Positions 9,051 through 17,905 of a stretch of DNA of 64,000 nucleotides are shown one piece after another. The DNA is from Maea johnstoni (Eukaryota; Annelida; Polychaeta; Spionida; Magelonidae). Every line of letters begins with the position of its first letter. The first letter of the stretch is position 1. The position numbers and the translations under genes are program-made. The notes under the pieces are model-generated. The model worked only from the letters and a program-made list of their open reading frames with translations. It ran no database searches and was not told the origin of the DNA. The DNA lies in NCBI GenBank assembly GCA_963942565.1, contig CAWWDR010000301.1, positions 1 to 64,000 of the forward strand, written 5' to 3'.

Positions 9051-9377
9051 TTATGAAAAATGCTGAATAAGAAAACTGACAAATCCGCCGAGAGAAGTGA
9101 GAAAAATTCCTGTCAGAAACACATATAGGCGATCGAAGCGTTTATCAACTGCAGAGAAGCGTTCATCTGATTGAATCATCATTTTTTCCAGTGTCTCACC
9201 CTGATGCTTTAGGCCTTCTTCCACCCGGACAATCCTCTCTAGGATCTCTCTATCCAATCCTGTTGATTGCTGTGGAAAAGGAAAAATATTCTGTTCTTTC
9301 AGCCACTGGCCCATGTGATTCTTAACATATACTCCTATCTCTTCCAATTGTTTCTTATCCAAAATCGGTTCTCCCAA
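9051..9377 (-). CDS. Small coiled-coil protein with C-terminal membrane anchor
   Basis: 108 aa, not assigned to a named function. Residues 45-85 form a charged coiled coil (ILERIVRVEEGLKHQGETL, then RFSAVDKRFDRL). Residues 86-106 form one hydrophobic segment (VFLTGIFLTSLGGFVSFLI). The shape resembles DUF1640-like and spirochaetal Bdr-like anchored coiled coils. The TTG start at 9377 is supported by AAAGGAG 6 bases upstream. Monocistronic; role unknown. Confidence 0.65.
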   Translation of the reverse strand: MGEPILDKKQLEEIGVYVKNHMGQWLKEQNIFPFPQQSTGLDREILERIVRVEEGLKHQGETLEKMMIQSDERFSAVDKRFDRLYVFLTGIFLTSLGGFVSFLIQHFS

Positions 9378-9445
9378 AGGTTTCTCCTTTAATATTAACT
9401 TCTATCGTTTATACTCACAAGAGAAATGTCTTTGGTAATTCAAAC

Positions 9446-10111
9446 CTACTTCGATCTTATCAAATGCTTATCATATCCTGCCGATACCAATGCATTTAAT
9501 GCATCCATGATTTCATTTGGAACATCTTGCTCTATCTGAAATCCCAAAGCGGGATATTCAATTATCCTCTGAAGATCTCCAACCATTATATTGATCAGTT
9601 CGTCTCTACTGATTTCTCCGTTGGGATATTCGTCGTAGGTGAGGGGAGGGGAAGTCACAATAAGATCTTTTTCAGGCCAGTGTACTTTTATCGTCGCCAA
9701 TGTTCTTCTCTCCATATAGGGTTTTTGTACGGCGATTATCTTATTGAACGGAATTCCCTTTTTTCTAAGAATCTTTTCTGAAAATCGTACATTTTCTCCT
9801 GTGTTTTCAGCTTCCTTTTCAATGAGAATCGAATGCTCGGGGACTCCGAGTTCAATGGCAATATTTGCAAATATTTCGGCTTCACTTTTATCCCAACCCG
9901 TATTCAGCATATCGTTATTGTGAGCTATGCCGCCGGAGAATAGTATGTAGGGAGCCCAGCCTTCGAGGAATAATCGGGCTGCATATTCAGCAATCCTTAT
10001 ATCATGGCTTCCCAGAACGAACAGACAGTCGACTTTTTTCAACTTGTGATTGAGTTTATGGTAATCCCAGATGATTCGGGCTAGTTTTTCAATTTGTTTT
10101 TCATTATTCAT
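9446..10111 (-). CDS. YdcF/DUF218 family protein
   Basis: 221 aa. DUF218 signatures are CLFVLGSHDIRIAEYAARLF near residue 29, then ILFSGG, KSEAEIFANIAIELGVPEHSI, EKEAENTGENVRFS and a Lys-Pro-Tyr-Met-x-Arg-Arg stretch. YdcF of E. coli binds S-adenosylmethionine, but the reaction of the family is not settled. It is the last gene of a minus-strand group with the AGE epimerase, a sulfatase and a GntR regulator, so a role in the same sugar pathway is possible. Confidence 0.8.
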   Translation of the reverse strand: MNNEKQIEKLARIIWDYHKLNHKLKKVDCLFVLGSHDIRIAEYAARLFLEGWAPYILFSGGIAHNNDMLNTGWDKSEAEIFANIAIELGVPEHSILIEKEAENTGENVRFSEKILRKKGIPFNKIIAVQKPYMERRTLATIKVHWPEKDLIVTSPPLTYDEYPNGEISRDELINIMVGDLQRIIEYPALGFQIEQDVPNEIMDALNALVSAGYDKHLIRSK

Positions 10112-10170
10112 ATTCTTAAAAAAGTTGCTCCATTAAAAGTTAAATCTGGCCTCTGTCAGGTTCGAAGCTG

Positions 10171-11358
10171 CTAGTCTCGCTTCTCACTTTCCATTCTCTC
10201 CAGCAGCTTGTAGGTTTTTATCAGGAATCGGGGAATGTGAAAAGGTCCTTTGTAATGGTTTCCCTTAAGGTCCACCTGAACCGATCCGTCTCTTCTAAGG
10301 TATCCAAACCACTCACCTTTTTCTCTATCGGGGAACTTTTCCCAGGTATATTCCTGAATGGTTTCAAACCAGGTTTCATAATCTGCTTCTCCGGTTAAAT
10401 TATATGCCAGAAGAAGAGCATAAACAGCTTCACAGTGGGGCCACCAGTATTTCATATCCCACTCAATCTGTGCTGGCTGTTTCCCTTCGATATCAATAAA
10501 GGAATATAATCCACTGTATTCCTTGTCCCAGCCCAACTCCAAAGACCAGTTAATGATAGGCAAAGTTTTCTCTATCAGTTTCTGATCATGTCGATGTACC
10601 GCCTCTTCCAAAATGAACCAAGCAGTTTCTATAGCATGTCCGGGATTAACACAACGACCTTCAGGTCCTTCTGATTGAGAACCATCGGGTTCGACTGTTT
10701 CCAGAAGAGCTTTAAGGCCGGGTTTGACAAAATAAGTGAATAATTCATCGATCTGATTATCAATTTTATCTGTATAGACCTGCGCATTTTTCGGATCGGC
10801 CTGTCTCATTATCTGACAGAGGCTTATGAGCATCATAGTCATGGAATGGCCTTTGAACTGCCTGGTCGCGGGATCAATTTTTGCTTCCAGAGTTTTGGGA
10901 GGAGTTAGCACTATATTATAGAGTTCTCTCGCTTCATCCAGAGCTTTTTTATCTCCCGATATTTCACTGTAAGAGGCAAGTCCTATGGCGGCAAAAATTT
11001 CAGAAAACAGATACCTTCGCATAACCAGTGGTTTCCCTTCCCGGGTAACTTCGAAATAGATTCTTCCATCTTCAGCACGTCTCAAATGATTTCGGATGAA
11101 TTTTACACCGTTTTCAGCGATCTTCAACCACTCATCTTTCTGATCGATCTCTTTGTATAATGTGGAGAATACCCAGACTGCCCGTCCCTGAACCCATCCT
11201 CCTTTATCAGTGGATAGGGGATTACCCTCTCTGTCGAGGAAGTCCAGAAATCCTCCATGTTCCCAGTCAACAGAGTTGTTCTGCCAAAAGGGGATTACGT
11301 CTTCAGTGAGTTCTTTATAGTAAAAGTCTTTTAATTCTTTAATTCTCTTTTTATCCAT
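10171..11358 (-). CDS. AGE family epimerase (N-acylglucosamine 2-epimerase-like)
   Basis: 395 aa (alpha/alpha)6-barrel. Family features: GGWVQGRAVWVFSTLY near residue 53, the NPGHAIETAWF catalytic region with H241, and GPFHIPRFL with H374. These correspond by position to the two catalytic histidines of renin-binding protein/AGE. The reaction would be ManNAc to GlcNAc, or a related 2-epimerisation. With the NanA-type aldolase in the divergent operon this gives two consecutive steps of sialic-acid breakdown. It lies 9 bases downstream of a sulfatase in the same operon. Cellobiose or mannose epimerases are alternatives. Confidence 0.82.
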   Translation of the reverse strand: MDKKRIKELKDFYYKELTEDVIPFWQNNSVDWEHGGFLDFLDREGNPLSTDKGGWVQGRAVWVFSTLYKEIDQKDEWLKIAENGVKFIRNHLRRAEDGRIYFEVTREGKPLVMRRYLFSEIFAAIGLASYSEISGDKKALDEARELYNIVLTPPKTLEAKIDPATRQFKGHSMTMMLISLCQIMRQADPKNAQVYTDKIDNQIDELFTYFVKPGLKALLETVEPDGSQSEGPEGRCVNPGHAIETAWFILEEAVHRHDQKLIEKTLPIINWSLELGWDKEYSGLYSFIDIEGKQPAQIEWDMKYWWPHCEAVYALLLAYNLTGEADYETWFETIQEYTWEKFPDREKGEWFGYLRRDGSVQVDLKGNHYKGPFHIPRFLIKTYKLLERMESEKRD

Positions 11359-11367
11359 TTTCTATCC

Positions 11368-13053
11368 TCAATTCTTATTTTCCTTTTCTCTTTTAAGAAG
11401 GTCTGAAATCTGTTCATCTGTATAATTTCCATTTTTCTGCCAGGCTTTCAAATCTAGATCCTCAAAATGAATTTTTGCTTCTTTTTGCGTCACAGCTAAA
11501 ACTTCATCCAAATGACTATTCATTGCATTTATCTCTTCACTATTAGTTAATTTTGTGGGAAATAAGGGAAAGGCATGATTTCTATAGGGCCTGGGGACAA
11601 AGGATTCCAGTTCTATAAAATCATCATTCTGGATCGTTCCTTTTATGCCCCATCGAAATTCATGTTTTATCAATTCTTCTTTAAGAGAGTCTTTGGCTTT
11701 TTGCATATCTGCTGATAAGGGTGCGGCCATTAGATTCTGACATTCTCCAGGATCATTTTTCATATCAAATAATTCTTCTCTGGCTCCACCAAAGTAATAA
11801 TTGTATTTATAATTATGATCTCTGAGACTGATCCATCTTCGGTTTCCCTCAGAGTATTCTACATATTGGTGATCCCTATCTTTCTTTGCATTCTCAGATA
11901 TCAGGCTTTCTCCGGGCAATTGATGTATTCCAGGATATTTGAGACCGGCAGCATCTAAGAGGGTAGGAAGTATATCATTCAGATCAGCAAATCCTTCTTC
12001 GACTTCTCCTGCTTTGATTTTTCCAGGGTAATGCAGGATCATGGGAATCTTAGAACAACCATCATAGGGAAGCCATTTCTGGTAGGTCCCGTAATCTCCC
12101 AGCATTTCTCCATGGTCACTTGTAAAAATAATCAGAGTATTGTCCATTTGACCTGTCGCCTCGAGACTGTTGAGGATTCTTCCCAGATTGTCATCTATAT
12201 GGGTTATGGCGGAATAGTAAAGTTCTCTCATTCTGCGTACGTATTCAGGTGTGGGAAGATCACCCAGTAATTTATTTTCCTCTGCCAGAGAACTTAAATC
12301 GGTTTCTGATTTTAAAGGGTCCGGGAAATCGGCTTCTTTATAAAGGTCAGCATATTCTTCCGGAACATCGAAAGGGGGATGGGGTGCTATCCAACCGAGT
12401 TTTAACATCCATGGGTGTCGTCCATTGTTAGTCTCGATAAAATCGATAGTTCTGTTGGCTGCCCAGGTTGTTCCGTGGTGCTCATCGGGAATCTGCGATT
12501 GTTGGGGAACCATGTAGAGAAGATTTCTAACGCCGTGAATATTCTGAATATGACCCAATCCATTTTCTTTCAGATATAGAAGGTATTCATCCTGTTCCCG
12601 GAAGGCGGGGACTTCCTGCATAAGTTCCATATTCAGGTATCCGTTGTGTCTTCTCGGTGGATAAAAGTGATTTTTACCGATTGTTCTGGTTTCGTAGCCG
12701 TTGTCAGATAGTATTTCCGGGAAGGTCGGCAGTCCGTCGGGCATTCCGAAGCCCCAGTTGTTATCTGGATAGCCGTGGTAGCGCGCCGTAAGCCCTGTCA
12801 ACATATTGTGTCTGGCCGGCATGCAAATCGGGTTGGGGGAGTAGGCGTTTTTATATAATCGTCCCCCTTTTGCTAGACGATCCATATTGGGTGTTTTCAT
12901 AAATTTCGCCCCCGCGGCATGAATCGTGTCCGATCTCTGCTGGTCTGTCATAATCAATAGAATATTGGGGCGTTCGTCTTTTGTCTTGAGCTTCTCGACG
13001 CGGAGCTTGTGACTTTCTCCGGAGCTCATTCCCTTTGAGTTTGAATGATCCAT
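11368..13053 (-). CDS. Sulfatase (type I, formylglycine-dependent)
   Basis: 561 aa alkaline-phosphatase-superfamily sulfatase. The N-terminal metal site is ILLIMTDQQRSD (D37/Q38 region). The C-x-P-x-R activation motif CMPAR has C77 as the residue converted to formylglycine. A second metal-binding block is TLIIFTSDHGEMLGDYG. No clear signal peptide is visible, so it may be cytoplasmic, acting on imported sulfated sugars. AAGGA precedes the ATG. It lies between the GntR regulator and AGE epimerase. The substrate is probably a sulfated amino sugar or glycan fragment (inference). The maturase is not in the window. Confidence 0.88.
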   Translation of the reverse strand: MDHSNSKGMSSGESHKLRVEKLKTKDERPNILLIMTDQQRSDTIHAAGAKFMKTPNMDRLAKGGRLYKNAYSPNPICMPARHNMLTGLTARYHGYPDNNWGFGMPDGLPTFPEILSDNGYETRTIGKNHFYPPRRHNGYLNMELMQEVPAFREQDEYLLYLKENGLGHIQNIHGVRNLLYMVPQQSQIPDEHHGTTWAANRTIDFIETNNGRHPWMLKLGWIAPHPPFDVPEEYADLYKEADFPDPLKSETDLSSLAEENKLLGDLPTPEYVRRMRELYYSAITHIDDNLGRILNSLEATGQMDNTLIIFTSDHGEMLGDYGTYQKWLPYDGCSKIPMILHYPGKIKAGEVEEGFADLNDILPTLLDAAGLKYPGIHQLPGESLISENAKKDRDHQYVEYSEGNRRWISLRDHNYKYNYYFGGAREELFDMKNDPGECQNLMAAPLSADMQKAKDSLKEELIKHEFRWGIKGTIQNDDFIELESFVPRPYRNHAFPLFPTKLTNSEEINAMNSHLDEVLAVTQKEAKIHFEDLDLKAWQKNGNYTDEQISDLLKREKENKN

Positions 13054-13087
13054 TTATGTTCCTTCTCTTCAGTCGGGCTGACTGTGT

Positions 13088-13768
13088 TTAATGTCTTCTC
13101 GATAAAACCTGTAGTGCTTTTTTTAATCCTCTGTTTACAGATTCTCTGGCTGCCAGTTCCGCTTTATCGGGATCCCGTTCTTTTATGGCATTGAATATGG
13201 CGCAATGCTGTTTGAAGGTTTGCTGATAAGATTCTTCATTCAAAAGAGCTGTTTTTTTCTCTTCGTCAATATGATAAATTCGGTCTGCAACATAGAGAAC
13301 TTTTTCAAGAATGATCTCATGCTGATGTTCCATGTGTTGATTTCTTGCGCCCCGGGCGATGATTCTATGAAATTCAAGATCGATTTTGGAAAATGTTTCC
13401 TGGTCGAAATCTTTTAAGTGCTCTTCCATGGCTTCCACGTTCATTTCCAGATAATACAATTGAGAGGCATCTACTCTCTGAGTGAATAAACGAGCCAGCA
13501 TCCCGTCGAGAGCTTCCCGGTAATTGTATAAATCTATTATGTCCTGTTCATTGTATTCTTTTATCTGATAACCGTTTTTCCCGGTCCTTTCTATAAAACC
13601 TTCATGAACTAACTGTTGTATGGCTTCCCGTACGGGAATTCTGGACATGCTCAATTGTTCTGCCAGATAGGCTTCGGTCAGCCGCAGTCCCGTTTCTATA
13701 TTTCCATGGAGAACCAGCTCTTTCATTTTTTCATAAGAGGATTTCTCCGACGTCTTTTCTTTTTCCAT
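13088..13768 (-). CDS. GntR family transcriptional regulator (FCD-type)
   Basis: About 226 aa. The N-terminal winged helix (LTEAYLAEQLSMSRIPVREAIQQLVHEGF) is followed by an FCD domain with metal/effector-binding positions (LEFHRIIARGA, HCAIFNAI). The ATG at 13768 has GAGG 6 bases upstream, so it is preferred over an upstream TTG at 13780. It is first gene of the sulfatase-AGE-YdcF group and divergent from the transporter operon. It most likely represses both and responds to the imported sugar, as NanR-type FCD regulators do. Confidence 0.87.
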   Translation of the reverse strand: MEKEKTSEKSSYEKMKELVLHGNIETGLRLTEAYLAEQLSMSRIPVREAIQQLVHEGFIERTGKNGYQIKEYNEQDIIDLYNYREALDGMLARLFTQRVDASQLYYLEMNVEAMEEHLKDFDQETFSKIDLEFHRIIARGARNQHMEHQHEIILEKVLYVADRIYHIDEEKKTALLNEESYQQTFKQHCAIFNAIKERDPDKAELAARESVNRGLKKALQVLSRRH

Positions 13769-13860
13769 ATGGTACCTCAATTTAATTGCTGAATCTTTTA
13801 TCCGGCGGACCGGATTGCCCCGGAGTTAAACTCCTGTATTTATATTATCTTATGTAGCTA

Positions 13861-13925
13861 TTGTATACCGAATCTAAAAAACCTACAAGAAAAAACTTGA
13901 CAGTATACAAATATATGCAATAATA
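13861..13925 (+). promoter_or_regulatory. Promoter with paired GTATAC operator-like sites
   Basis: TTGACA at 13897-13902, with AATAAT/TAATAA about 16-18 bases downstream, should drive the transporter operon. TTGTATAC (13861-13868) and its inverse GTATACAA (13903-13910) flank and overlap it. These are likely binding sites for the adjacent GntR regulator. A CTTATGTAGC direct repeat also occurs at about 13850 and 13928. Confidence 0.55.
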
Positions 13926-14009
13926 AACTTATGTAGCGGTGGTGCACTTGTCCTATTGATGATGCATTTACCCGAAAGAAAAACAATAATTATTTTATAG
14001 GAGAAAAAA

Positions 14010-15011
14010 ATGGGAAAACTTAGATTGTTTTTAATTTCATGTCTTATGATGACTATGGCCTTCAGTGTTTGGGCTGGTGGTCAACAGGAAGAAGCAATGG
14101 AATCAGAAACTAAAGTCGAGGGATTGAATAGTAATCCTTTATCAGATTTCAGAGTAAGACAGGCAATAGCATATGCTATTGATATGGATACAATTGCAGA
14201 GACTCTTCTTGAGGGAAAAGCTCTTGTCGCCGACAGCATGGTTCCAAACGGACCCTGGAAAACTCCGGGATTAAATGCTTATTCATATAATCCGGATATG
14301 GCAAAAGAATTACTGAAAGAAGCTGGTTGGGATGCAAATTATACTCTCGATGTAGTTTTCTATTATGGAGATCAGTTAACTGTTGATATAATGACAGCAG
14401 TTCAGGCTTATTTAAGTGCTGTTGGTCTTAAAATGGATTTCAGAAAGCTTGAAGGTGATCTTGGCGAGCAGCTATGGACTAATCCTTCAGATCCTGTAAA
14501 CGGACCTTCTTACATTAAATGGGACATGGCATATGCGGGAAGTGCAGCTCTGGCAATGCATGAGTATTATGGAAAGCTTCCTACAAATGGACCGGGTAAC
14601 TCACACACTCCTTCCAATCCTGAAATTGATAAACTCGTTGCAGCTACTAAAGCTACAGCAAATATCGCTGATCAGCAGAGTGCTTTCTTTGAATTGCAGA
14701 AATATGTAAATACAAACCTACCACTTATACCTCTTTATTATCAGCAGCTTTTCATTTATGAAAGCACAAGAGTAAATAGAAATGGTGGGGCTTATGGTAA
14801 TGCTCAATATAAATATGACTGGAATATTCTAAACTGGTCTGTAACTCCCGATGCCAGTGGAAAAGAAGTACTCTATACAAATACAGCACCTGTAGAGTTT
14901 TTCCAGCACCCATGGTTCAACCCTGGAATCTTCATGTATTCAAAAGTTCTTTTTGACAGTCTATTAGTGGCAGACGAAGCTCTGGTAGCGAAAGAAGGTC
15001 AGCTAGTGTAG
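14010..15011 (+). pseudogene. Family 5 substrate-binding protein, 5' part, permuted and cut by IS630
   Basis: The signal peptide (residues 1-22, ending in WAGGQQEE) leads, after residue 38, directly into what is normally the C-terminal lobe: NPLSDFRVRQAIAYAID through KYDWNILNW (residue 276). From residue 277 comes what is normally the mature N-terminus (VLYTNTAPVEFFQHPW, then YSKVLFDSLL). The IS then interrupts the frame after KEGQL. So the lobes are in the order signal, C-half, N-half, a circular permutation relative to DppA/OppA-type proteins. Skipping the IS with one TA gives a continuous frame into 16179 onward. The first gene of the transporter operon; ligand unknown. Confidence 0.8.
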
Positions 15012-16178
15012 TGTTGTTAAAATGAATTCACAAATAGTAAATTTCATGTTAAAAATAGTTATGACCAAAAAATTAGGAAGACCATCAGTAGAAATTGATT
15101 TGAATGAAACCGACAGAAAAGAATTGGAGAGACGAGTAAAAAGCTATACGTCTCAAGTAAAAGACAGCATGCGAGCGAAGATAATTCTTCTTAAATTTCA
15201 GAATAAAACCCAAGAAGAGATCCGGAAAGAATTAAATGTCAGTCGGCGAACAGTAATGAAATGGGTGAACAGATTCGCAGAATTGGGAATAGAGGGGCTT
15301 AATGATGCTCTCGGCAGAGGTCGAAAGCCATGGATATCAGATGAGATAAATAACATGATAATTACCAAGGCAACACAACCTATAAAAAATAAAAGCCGCT
15401 GGTCCACAAGAACAATGGCAAAAGAAGTTGGTGTATCAAATACCCATGTTATGAAAATATGGAAGGCAAATGATATAAAACCTCACCTTACTAAAACGTT
15501 CAAGCTTTCAAAAGATCCCAGGTTTGAGGCAAAGTTTTGGGATATTATCGGATTATATTTAGAGCCGCCTGAGAAAGCACTTGTTTTCTGCTGTGATGAA
15601 AAGACACAAGTGCAGGCTCTGGAAAGATCTCAGCCTGGCTTACCACTGAATGTAGGGCATATTAAAACAAAAACGCATGACTATTATCGTCATGGGACGA
15701 CAACACTTTTTGCAGCTTTAAATTATCTGGATGGTACCATAATCTCCACAATACAACAAAAACATAGAAATGAAGAATGGTTGAAATTTCTTAAACAGAT
15801 AGATGCAGAAACACCTAAAGGGGTAGATTTACACATTATAGCTGATAATTATTCCGCACACAAACATGAAAATGTTAAGAAATGGCTGAAAAAGCATTCT
15901 CGTTTTCATGTGCATTACACACCGACAGGCAGTTCCTGGATGAATCTGGTCGAGAGATTCTTTGCCGATATTACATCAGATGTAATTCGAGATGGGAGCT
16001 TTTGCAATTTGAAAGAACTGGAACAAGTGATAGAGGATTATTTAGCTGAGCGAAATGAGAATCCCAAACGATACGTTTGGAAGGCTGAGGGAAAGAAAAT
16101 TCTCGAAAAAATAAACAGAGCCAGGAAAAAAATTGGTTGGGAGCCTTATTGTGAAGGGAATTTGAATTCAGCACACTA
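15004..16178 (+). mobile_element. IS630-family insertion sequence with TA target duplication
   Basis: About 1.17 kb. Both ends carry TA (15004-15005 and 16177-16178) next to similar terminal sequences: GTGTAGTG inward on the left, and GTGTGCTG read inward from the right. One transposase gene nearly fills it. IS630 elements target TA and duplicate it. The insertion sits inside the substrate-binding protein gene, and removing the element plus one TA restores the host reading frame exactly, so the insertion is probably recent. Confidence 0.85.
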
Positions 16179-16179
16179 G
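15022..16179 (+). CDS. IS630 family transposase
   Basis: 385 aa from the first ATG; ATGs at 15049 and 15061 are alternatives. The N-terminal helix-turn-helix region has TQEEIRKELNVSRRTVMKWVNRF, followed by a second HTH around WSTRTMAKEVGVSNTHV. The DDE catalytic triad is visible as CCDEKTQV, LHIIADNYSAHKH and WMNLVERFF. The stop codon TAG is completed by the TA at the element's right end. The gene looks intact. Confidence 0.92.
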   Translation: MNSQIVNFMLKIVMTKKLGRPSVEIDLNETDRKELERRVKSYTSQVKDSMRAKIILLKFQNKTQEEIRKELNVSRRTVMKWVNRFAELGIEGLNDALGRGRKPWISDEINNMIITKATQPIKNKSRWSTRTMAKEVGVSNTHVMKIWKANDIKPHLTKTFKLSKDPRFEAKFWDIIGLYLEPPEKALVFCCDEKTQVQALERSQPGLPLNVGHIKTKTHDYYRHGTTTLFAALNYLDGTIISTIQQKHRNEEWLKFLKQIDAETPKGVDLHIIADNYSAHKHENVKKWLKKHSRFHVHYTPTGSSWMNLVERFFADITSDVIRDGSFCNLKELEQVIEDYLAERNENPKRYVWKAEGKKILEKINRARKKIGWEPYCEGNLNSAH

Positions 16180-16844
16180 CCTCTAAATTCTCAGTTGCCA
16201 ATGACGGTATGAGTATTTCTTTCACAATGAATGACGCAAAATGGCATGATGGTTCAGCATTAACTGTTGATGATGTGAAATGGAGTGTTGAATATGCACT
16301 TCAGGTTCCAGTTATTCACTTTGTATTTGCAACTACGTTCAAATCACTTGAAGGTGCTCAGGCATTTATTGATGGATCTGCTGATGGAATCAGTGGTCTT
16401 GTGATTGATGGAAACACGATTACTTTCAACTTTGCAAAACTCGATCCAAATATGATGCTTACATTCTCTCAATTTCCTCCACTACCAAAGAAATACTTTG
16501 AAACAGCAGATCCTCTGCAGTTCCAACAGAACTCTTTCTGGCAGAATCCTGTAGGAAGCGGTCCCTATAAAGTACAAGAAGTTCAGATGAACGACTATAC
16601 AGTTATGGTACCATTTGAATCTTATTATGGTGGAACACCTAGTATCGATGAAATCGTTATGTACCCTAGTGGTGAAAACGATGGAAACGTAATTAAAAAT
16701 GCTTCTGCCGGTAAACTTGATTATGGTTTCACTAAAAGTGTTGCCGATGTTAAGTCTCTTGAAGCTATGAGTAATATGAGAGTGACTCCTGTAGACATTC
16801 CTTATACAAGACTCTTTTATGTAAACAAATTTCCAAAACCTTAA
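16179..16844 (+). pseudogene. Family 5 substrate-binding protein, 3' part after the IS
   Basis: Continuation of the interrupted binding protein. It opens with ASKFSVANDGMSISFTMNDAKW and HDGSALTVDDVKWSVEYAL, the classical beginning of the SBP family 5 N-lobe. Then comes NPVGSGPYKVQEVQ and YYGGTPSIDEIVMYP, ending at LFYVNKFPKP and a stop. In ordinary family members this end runs on into NPLSDFRVRQ, which here lies 2.7 kb upstream. A start at 16209 is possible, but a protein from there would lack a signal peptide and the C-lobe. The transporter therefore seems to lack a working dedicated binding protein. Confidence 0.78.
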
Positions 16845-16871
16845 TATTTAGCTCCTTTGTTTTAAATCATT

Positions 16872-16895
16872 GCGGCAGGTTGTAATACCTGCCGC
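16872..16895 (+). terminator. Intercistronic stem-loop after the binding-protein gene
   Basis: Perfect 9-bp stem GCGGCAGGT/ACCTGCCGC with loop TGTAAT. It is not followed by a strong U-run, so it probably acts as an mRNA-stabilising or partial terminator between binding protein and permease. Confidence 0.55.
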
Positions 16896-16937
16896 TCTTA
16901 TAAGTCGTTATTAAAAAACCAGGAGGATTTTTAAAAG

Positions 16938-17897
16938 ATGTTGTCTTATGCAATTAGAAGAATGTTAATTCTTATTCCCATGCTGATCGTCATCAGCTTC
17001 TTTATTTATTCGGGATTGGAATTAATGCCCGGTGATGCTGTTTCCTATATGATAGACCCCGAAGCGGCAGCTGAATTATCACCGGAAAAATTGGACGCAT
17101 TGAGAGATTCACTTGGACTCAATGATCCCTTTATTTTGCGTTATTTCAAATGGTTTGGCGGTGTACTGAAGGGAGATTTCGGTTATAGCCTTTCAAGCGG
17201 CGTCCCTATTCGGGATATCGTTTTTGACAGATTGTCCGCAACTTTGGAACTGTCGTTTATCGCTCTGATACTTTCAACTATTTTCGGAAGCATACTCGGA
17301 TTTATCAGTGCTATCAGGAAAGGATCCATAGCTGATAATACGTTAACCGTAGTGGGAATGCTCGGCGTATCGGTACCTCAGTTTGTATTCGGTCTCGTGG
17401 CCATATTGATATTCGCACTCAAATTGAAATGGCTTCCCGTCGGCGGCAGGTTAATGCCGGAATACGTCACGTACTGGGATAGATTCCCTCACATTATTAT
17501 GCCGGCATTAGTTTTGGCAGCTACTATGACAGCAGGTGTCATGCGTTATTCCCGATCGAGTATGCTCGATTCAATGAATAAAGAATATATCAAAACAGCC
17601 AGGAGCAAAGGGCTCCCCGAATGGAGAGTCAATCTCGTTCACGGTTTCCGTGTTGCCCTGACTCCCGTAATCGTTCTTGTCGGTTTTCGTCTCCCCACAT
17701 TAATCGGTGGAGCAGTTGTCATTGAACAGATTTTTCAATGGCCAGGTATCGGCAATGAGTTTATTACAGCTGTTAGAGGACAGAATTTTCCACTTGTTAT
17801 GATGATAGCCCTCTTTTCTGTCTTTGCTGTTTTGATCGCCAGTTTTCTTGTCGATCTGTTTACAGCAATTCTAGATCCCCGGGTCAAATTGGGTTAG
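16938..17897 (+). CDS. ABC transporter permease, DppB/OppB type
   Basis: 319 aa inner-membrane permease with six hydrophobic helices and the N-terminal SYAIRRMLILIPMLIVISFFIY signature of DppB. The EAA loop is at YIKTARSKGLPEWRVNLVHGFR near residue 218, and the C-terminus is LDPRVKLG. AGGAGG precedes the ATG. It is followed 8 bases later by its DppC-type partner. In spirochaetes and pasteurellae such peptide-type transporters can carry sialic acid or oligosaccharides; the nanA neighbour supports that here. Confidence 0.88.
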   Translation: MLSYAIRRMLILIPMLIVISFFIYSGLELMPGDAVSYMIDPEAAAELSPEKLDALRDSLGLNDPFILRYFKWFGGVLKGDFGYSLSSGVPIRDIVFDRLSATLELSFIALILSTIFGSILGFISAIRKGSIADNTLTVVGMLGVSVPQFVFGLVAILIFALKLKWLPVGGRLMPEYVTYWDRFPHIIMPALVLAATMTAGVMRYSRSSMLDSMNKEYIKTARSKGLPEWRVNLVHGFRVALTPVIVLVGFRLPTLIGGAVVIEQIFQWPGIGNEFITAVRGQNFPLVMMIALFSVFAVLIASFLVDLFTAILDPRVKLG

Positions 17898-17905
17898 GTG
17901 AATAT

